A stretch of DNA of 13,811 nt from Pseudomonadota bacterium (GTDB lineage Bacteria > Pseudomonadota > Alphaproteobacteria > Reyranellales > Reyranellaceae): assembly GCA_023436825.1 (NCBI GenBank), contig JAEZHS010000330.1, positions 1 through 13,811 on the forward strand, read 5' to 3'. Each line of letters opens with the position of its first letter. Position 1 is the stretch's first letter. Position numbers and translations under genes: made by a program. The notes beneath the pieces are model-generated. The model was not told where the DNA came from. It did no database searches and worked only from the letters and a program-made list of their open reading frames with translations. Positions 12,086-13,811 of this stretch are shown here, one piece after another.

Positions 12086-13783
12086 ATGGCCCGGTTCGAT
12101 CGCGTGATCCGCGGCGGCATGATCGTCGACGGCAGCCGCCTGCCGCGCTTCCGCGGCGACATCGGCATCAAGGACGGCAAGATCGCCGAGATCGGCCAGA
12201 TCGGTGCCGGCGAGGCCGATGAGACGATCGATGCCGGCGGCCTGATCGTGGCGCCGGGCTTCGTCGACCTGCATACGCACTACGACGCGCAGCTCTTCTG
12301 GGATCCCTACTGCACGCTGTCGAGCTGGCACGGCATCACCTCGGTGGTGATCGGCAATTGCGGCTTCGGCTTTGCACCCGTGCGGCCGGCCGAGCGCGAC
12401 CGCGCCATGCTCACCATGACCCGCGTCGAGGCGATCCCGATGGCCTCGATGAAGGCCGGCATGCCGTGGAACTGGGTGACCTTCCCCGAGTTCCTGGACA
12501 GCGTCGAGGCGGCGCCCAAGGCGGTCAACATCCTGCCGTACATGCCGATCTCGCCTCTGCTCATCTGGGTGATGGGCTTCGAGGCGGCCAAGGCCGGCAA
12601 GCTGCCGACGGCCGAGCAGCACGCCGAGATCAGGCGCCTTCTGCACGAAGCCATGGATGCCGGCGCCTGCGGCTGGTCGGCCCAGCGCATGCTGCCGACC
12701 GGGCCGGCCGCCGTGCAGCGCGACCACGACGGCTCGGCCATGCCGACCGATGTCATGCACGACGAGACCTGCCGCGAACTCGCGCGGGTTCTCGCCGAGC
12801 GCAACGACGGTTTCATGCAGATGCTGCTGGTCTCGGGCGACAACGCGCACGACCAGGCCTTCTACGAGGAAGTGGCCACCATCAGCGGCCGGCCGGTCAT
12901 CATGAACGTGGTCCAGGCCTTCGATCATAAGCCGCACATCCATCGCCGCGTGCTGGACTGGCTGAGGAGCTGCCGCGAGCGCGGCATCCGCGTCGTCGGG
13001 CAGGGGCTCACGACCGATGCGGGCTTCACCTTCACCTTCGAGGACTGGAACCTGTTCGATGATTCGCAGGTCTGGTGTGACGCCACGACCGGCACGCGCC
13101 AGGAGCGGCTGGCCAAGCTCGGCGATCCGGCGCGCCGCGCGACGCTGCGCGACAACCTGCCGATCACGGCGACGGGCCCGCTGCCGCAGATCGCCATCGT
13201 CGGGCCGAAGCTCGACAAGAACAAGAAGTGGCTCGACTACACGCTGGCGCATGCCGGGGCGAAGATGGGCAAGCACCCCGTCGACGTCATGCTCGACATG
13301 GCGGTCGAGGAGGATCTCAAGACCGAGTTCTTCGCCGCCCCGCCCAACGGCAAGATCGAGTATCTGAAGGAGCTTGTAGACGATCCCTACGTGCTGTTCG
13401 GCGTTTCAGACGGCGGCGCGCACACCAAGTTCCTGACGGCCGGCCGCTATCCGACCGAGACGCTGTGCAAGGTGGTACGCGAGCACAAGATGCTGAGCCT
13501 GGAGGACGTGCACTGGCGGTTGTCGGCGCTGCCGGCCGAGGTCGCGGGCTTCCGCGGGCGCGGCGTCCTGAAGAAGGGCGCGCCGGCCGACATCGTGGTC
13601 TACGACTTCGACGGGCTCAGGGTGATGCCTGACGAGATCGTGCACGACCTGCCGGGCAACGAATGGCGGCGGGTGCAGCGCGCCCAGGGCTACAAGTACG
13701 TGCTGGTGAACGGCGAGGTCACGATCCGTAACGACCAGCCGACCAACACCCATTCCGGCCGGCTGCTGCGGCATGGCGCGTGA
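12086..13783 (+). CDS. Amidohydrolase family 3 protein, N-acyl-D-amino-acid deacylase-like
   Basis: A 565-residue TIM-barrel amidohydrolase with the small beta domain split between both ends (RGGMIVDGSRLPRFRGDIGI at 9-28; GVLKKGAPADIVVYD at 493-507). GFVDLHTHYDAQLFWDP (58-74) supplies His63 and His65. IGNCGFGFAPV (89-99) gives Cys92, the metal-bridging Cys of D-aminoacylases. FGVSDGGAHTKF (438-449) gives Asp442, the catalytic acid. The central THxR and SHHK motifs that carry the other metal His residues in D-aminoacylases are not recognisable; the corresponding stretch is LLVSGDNAHDQ (247-257) and NVVQAFDHKPHIH (274-286). So metal number and substrate may differ from true deacylases. ATG 12086 is chosen because of GGAGG four bases upstream; the frame is open further upstream but that part overlaps the divergent hydrolase. 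Likely hydrolyses a C-N bond in an acylated amine; substrate unknown. Confidence 0.87.
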   Translation: MARFDRVIRGGMIVDGSRLPRFRGDIGIKDGKIAEIGQIGAGEADETIDAGGLIVAPGFVDLHTHYDAQLFWDPYCTLSSWHGITSVVIGNCGFGFAPVRPAERDRAMLTMTRVEAIPMASMKAGMPWNWVTFPEFLDSVEAAPKAVNILPYMPISPLLIWVMGFEAAKAGKLPTAEQHAEIRRLLHEAMDAGACGWSAQRMLPTGPAAVQRDHDGSAMPTDVMHDETCRELARVLAERNDGFMQMLLVSGDNAHDQAFYEEVATISGRPVIMNVVQAFDHKPHIHRRVLDWLRSCRERGIRVVGQGLTTDAGFTFTFEDWNLFDDSQVWCDATTGTRQERLAKLGDPARRATLRDNLPITATGPLPQIAIVGPKLDKNKKWLDYTLAHAGAKMGKHPVDVMLDMAVEEDLKTEFFAAPPNGKIEYLKELVDDPYVLFGVSDGGAHTKFLTAGRYPTETLCKVVREHKMLSLEDVHWRLSALPAEVAGFRGRGVLKKGAPADIVVYDFDGLRVMPDEIVHDLPGNEWRRVQRAQGYKYVLVNGEVTIRNDQPTNTHSGRLLRHGA

Positions 13784-13811
13784 TTTCCTCTCCAGCGAAG
13801 CTGGGTGGGCG

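Noticed and set aside
12026..13276. Long minus-strand open frame (416 codons) opposite the amidohydrolase gene
   Set aside because: It is a shadow of a strong gene in GC-rich DNA; its translation is rich in Arg, His, Ala and Gly with no domain, and the plus-strand frame has clear amidohydrolase motifs.
1..13811. Search for CRISPR arrays, tRNA or rRNA genes, transposases, phage or defence genes
   Set aside because: No regularly spaced direct repeats, no cloverleaf or rRNA sequence recognised, and every substantial frame is assigned to a metabolic, transport or regulatory family.

Overview
The window is a high-GC, gene-dense bacterial chromosome segment. It carries small metabolic operons, many overlapping start/stop codons, and one dispersed palindromic repeat in an intergenic gap. 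Gene content (a LivH-type branched-chain amino acid permease, an acyl-CoA dehydrogenase, hotdog thioesterases, an MFE-2-like short-chain dehydrogenase, a nitronate monooxygenase, amidohydrolases) and base composition fit a metabolically versatile soil or water alphaproteobacterium, such as a Rhodospirillales or Reyranella-like organism. That placement is inference from style, not from a marker gene. I see no rRNA, tRNA, CRISPR array, transposase, phage gene or integrase, and no gene-free stretch longer than about 135 bases.

Layout. (1) 1-470, minus: the N-terminal part of a LivH-like ABC permease that runs off the left edge. It diverges from (2) 580-2711, plus: a three-gene CoA-ester operon with an acyl-CoA dehydrogenase and two tandem PaaI-like hotdog thioesterases, the latter two overlapping by ATGA. 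A strong hairpin between convergent stops separates this from (3) 2747-3244, minus: an AHSA1/SRPBCC-domain protein. Only 36 bases away on the other strand starts (4) 3281-5232, plus: a transglutaminase-like protein overlapping a Bcr/CflA-like MFS exporter by GTGA. The exporter's 3' end overlaps (5) 5219-6043, minus: a class I SAM methyltransferase. A 127-base divergent gap with a nested hairpin leads to (6) 6171-8245, plus: an MFE-2-like SDR followed by a carboxypeptidase G2-like M20 peptidase (TGATG junction). A short convergent gap with two GC hairpins leads to (7) 8318-12016, minus: epoxide hydrolase-like alpha/beta hydrolase, NAD(P)-binding oxidoreductase, [palindromic repeat], LysR regulator and nitronate monooxygenase, in transcription order. 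(8) 12086-13783, plus: a D-aminoacylase-like amidohydrolase with an altered metal-site pattern.

How it fits together. The left half reads as uptake plus acyl-CoA oxidation plus CoA-ester hydrolysis. The SDR/M20 pair and the final amidohydrolase could release and oxidise acyl groups from N-acyl amino acids, but this link is speculative. I found no convincing new defence or mobile system. The points most worth checking are enzymes with non-canonical active sites in otherwise clear families (transglutaminase-like without the usual Asp; amidohydrolase without the usual central His motifs) and the tandem thioesterase pair.
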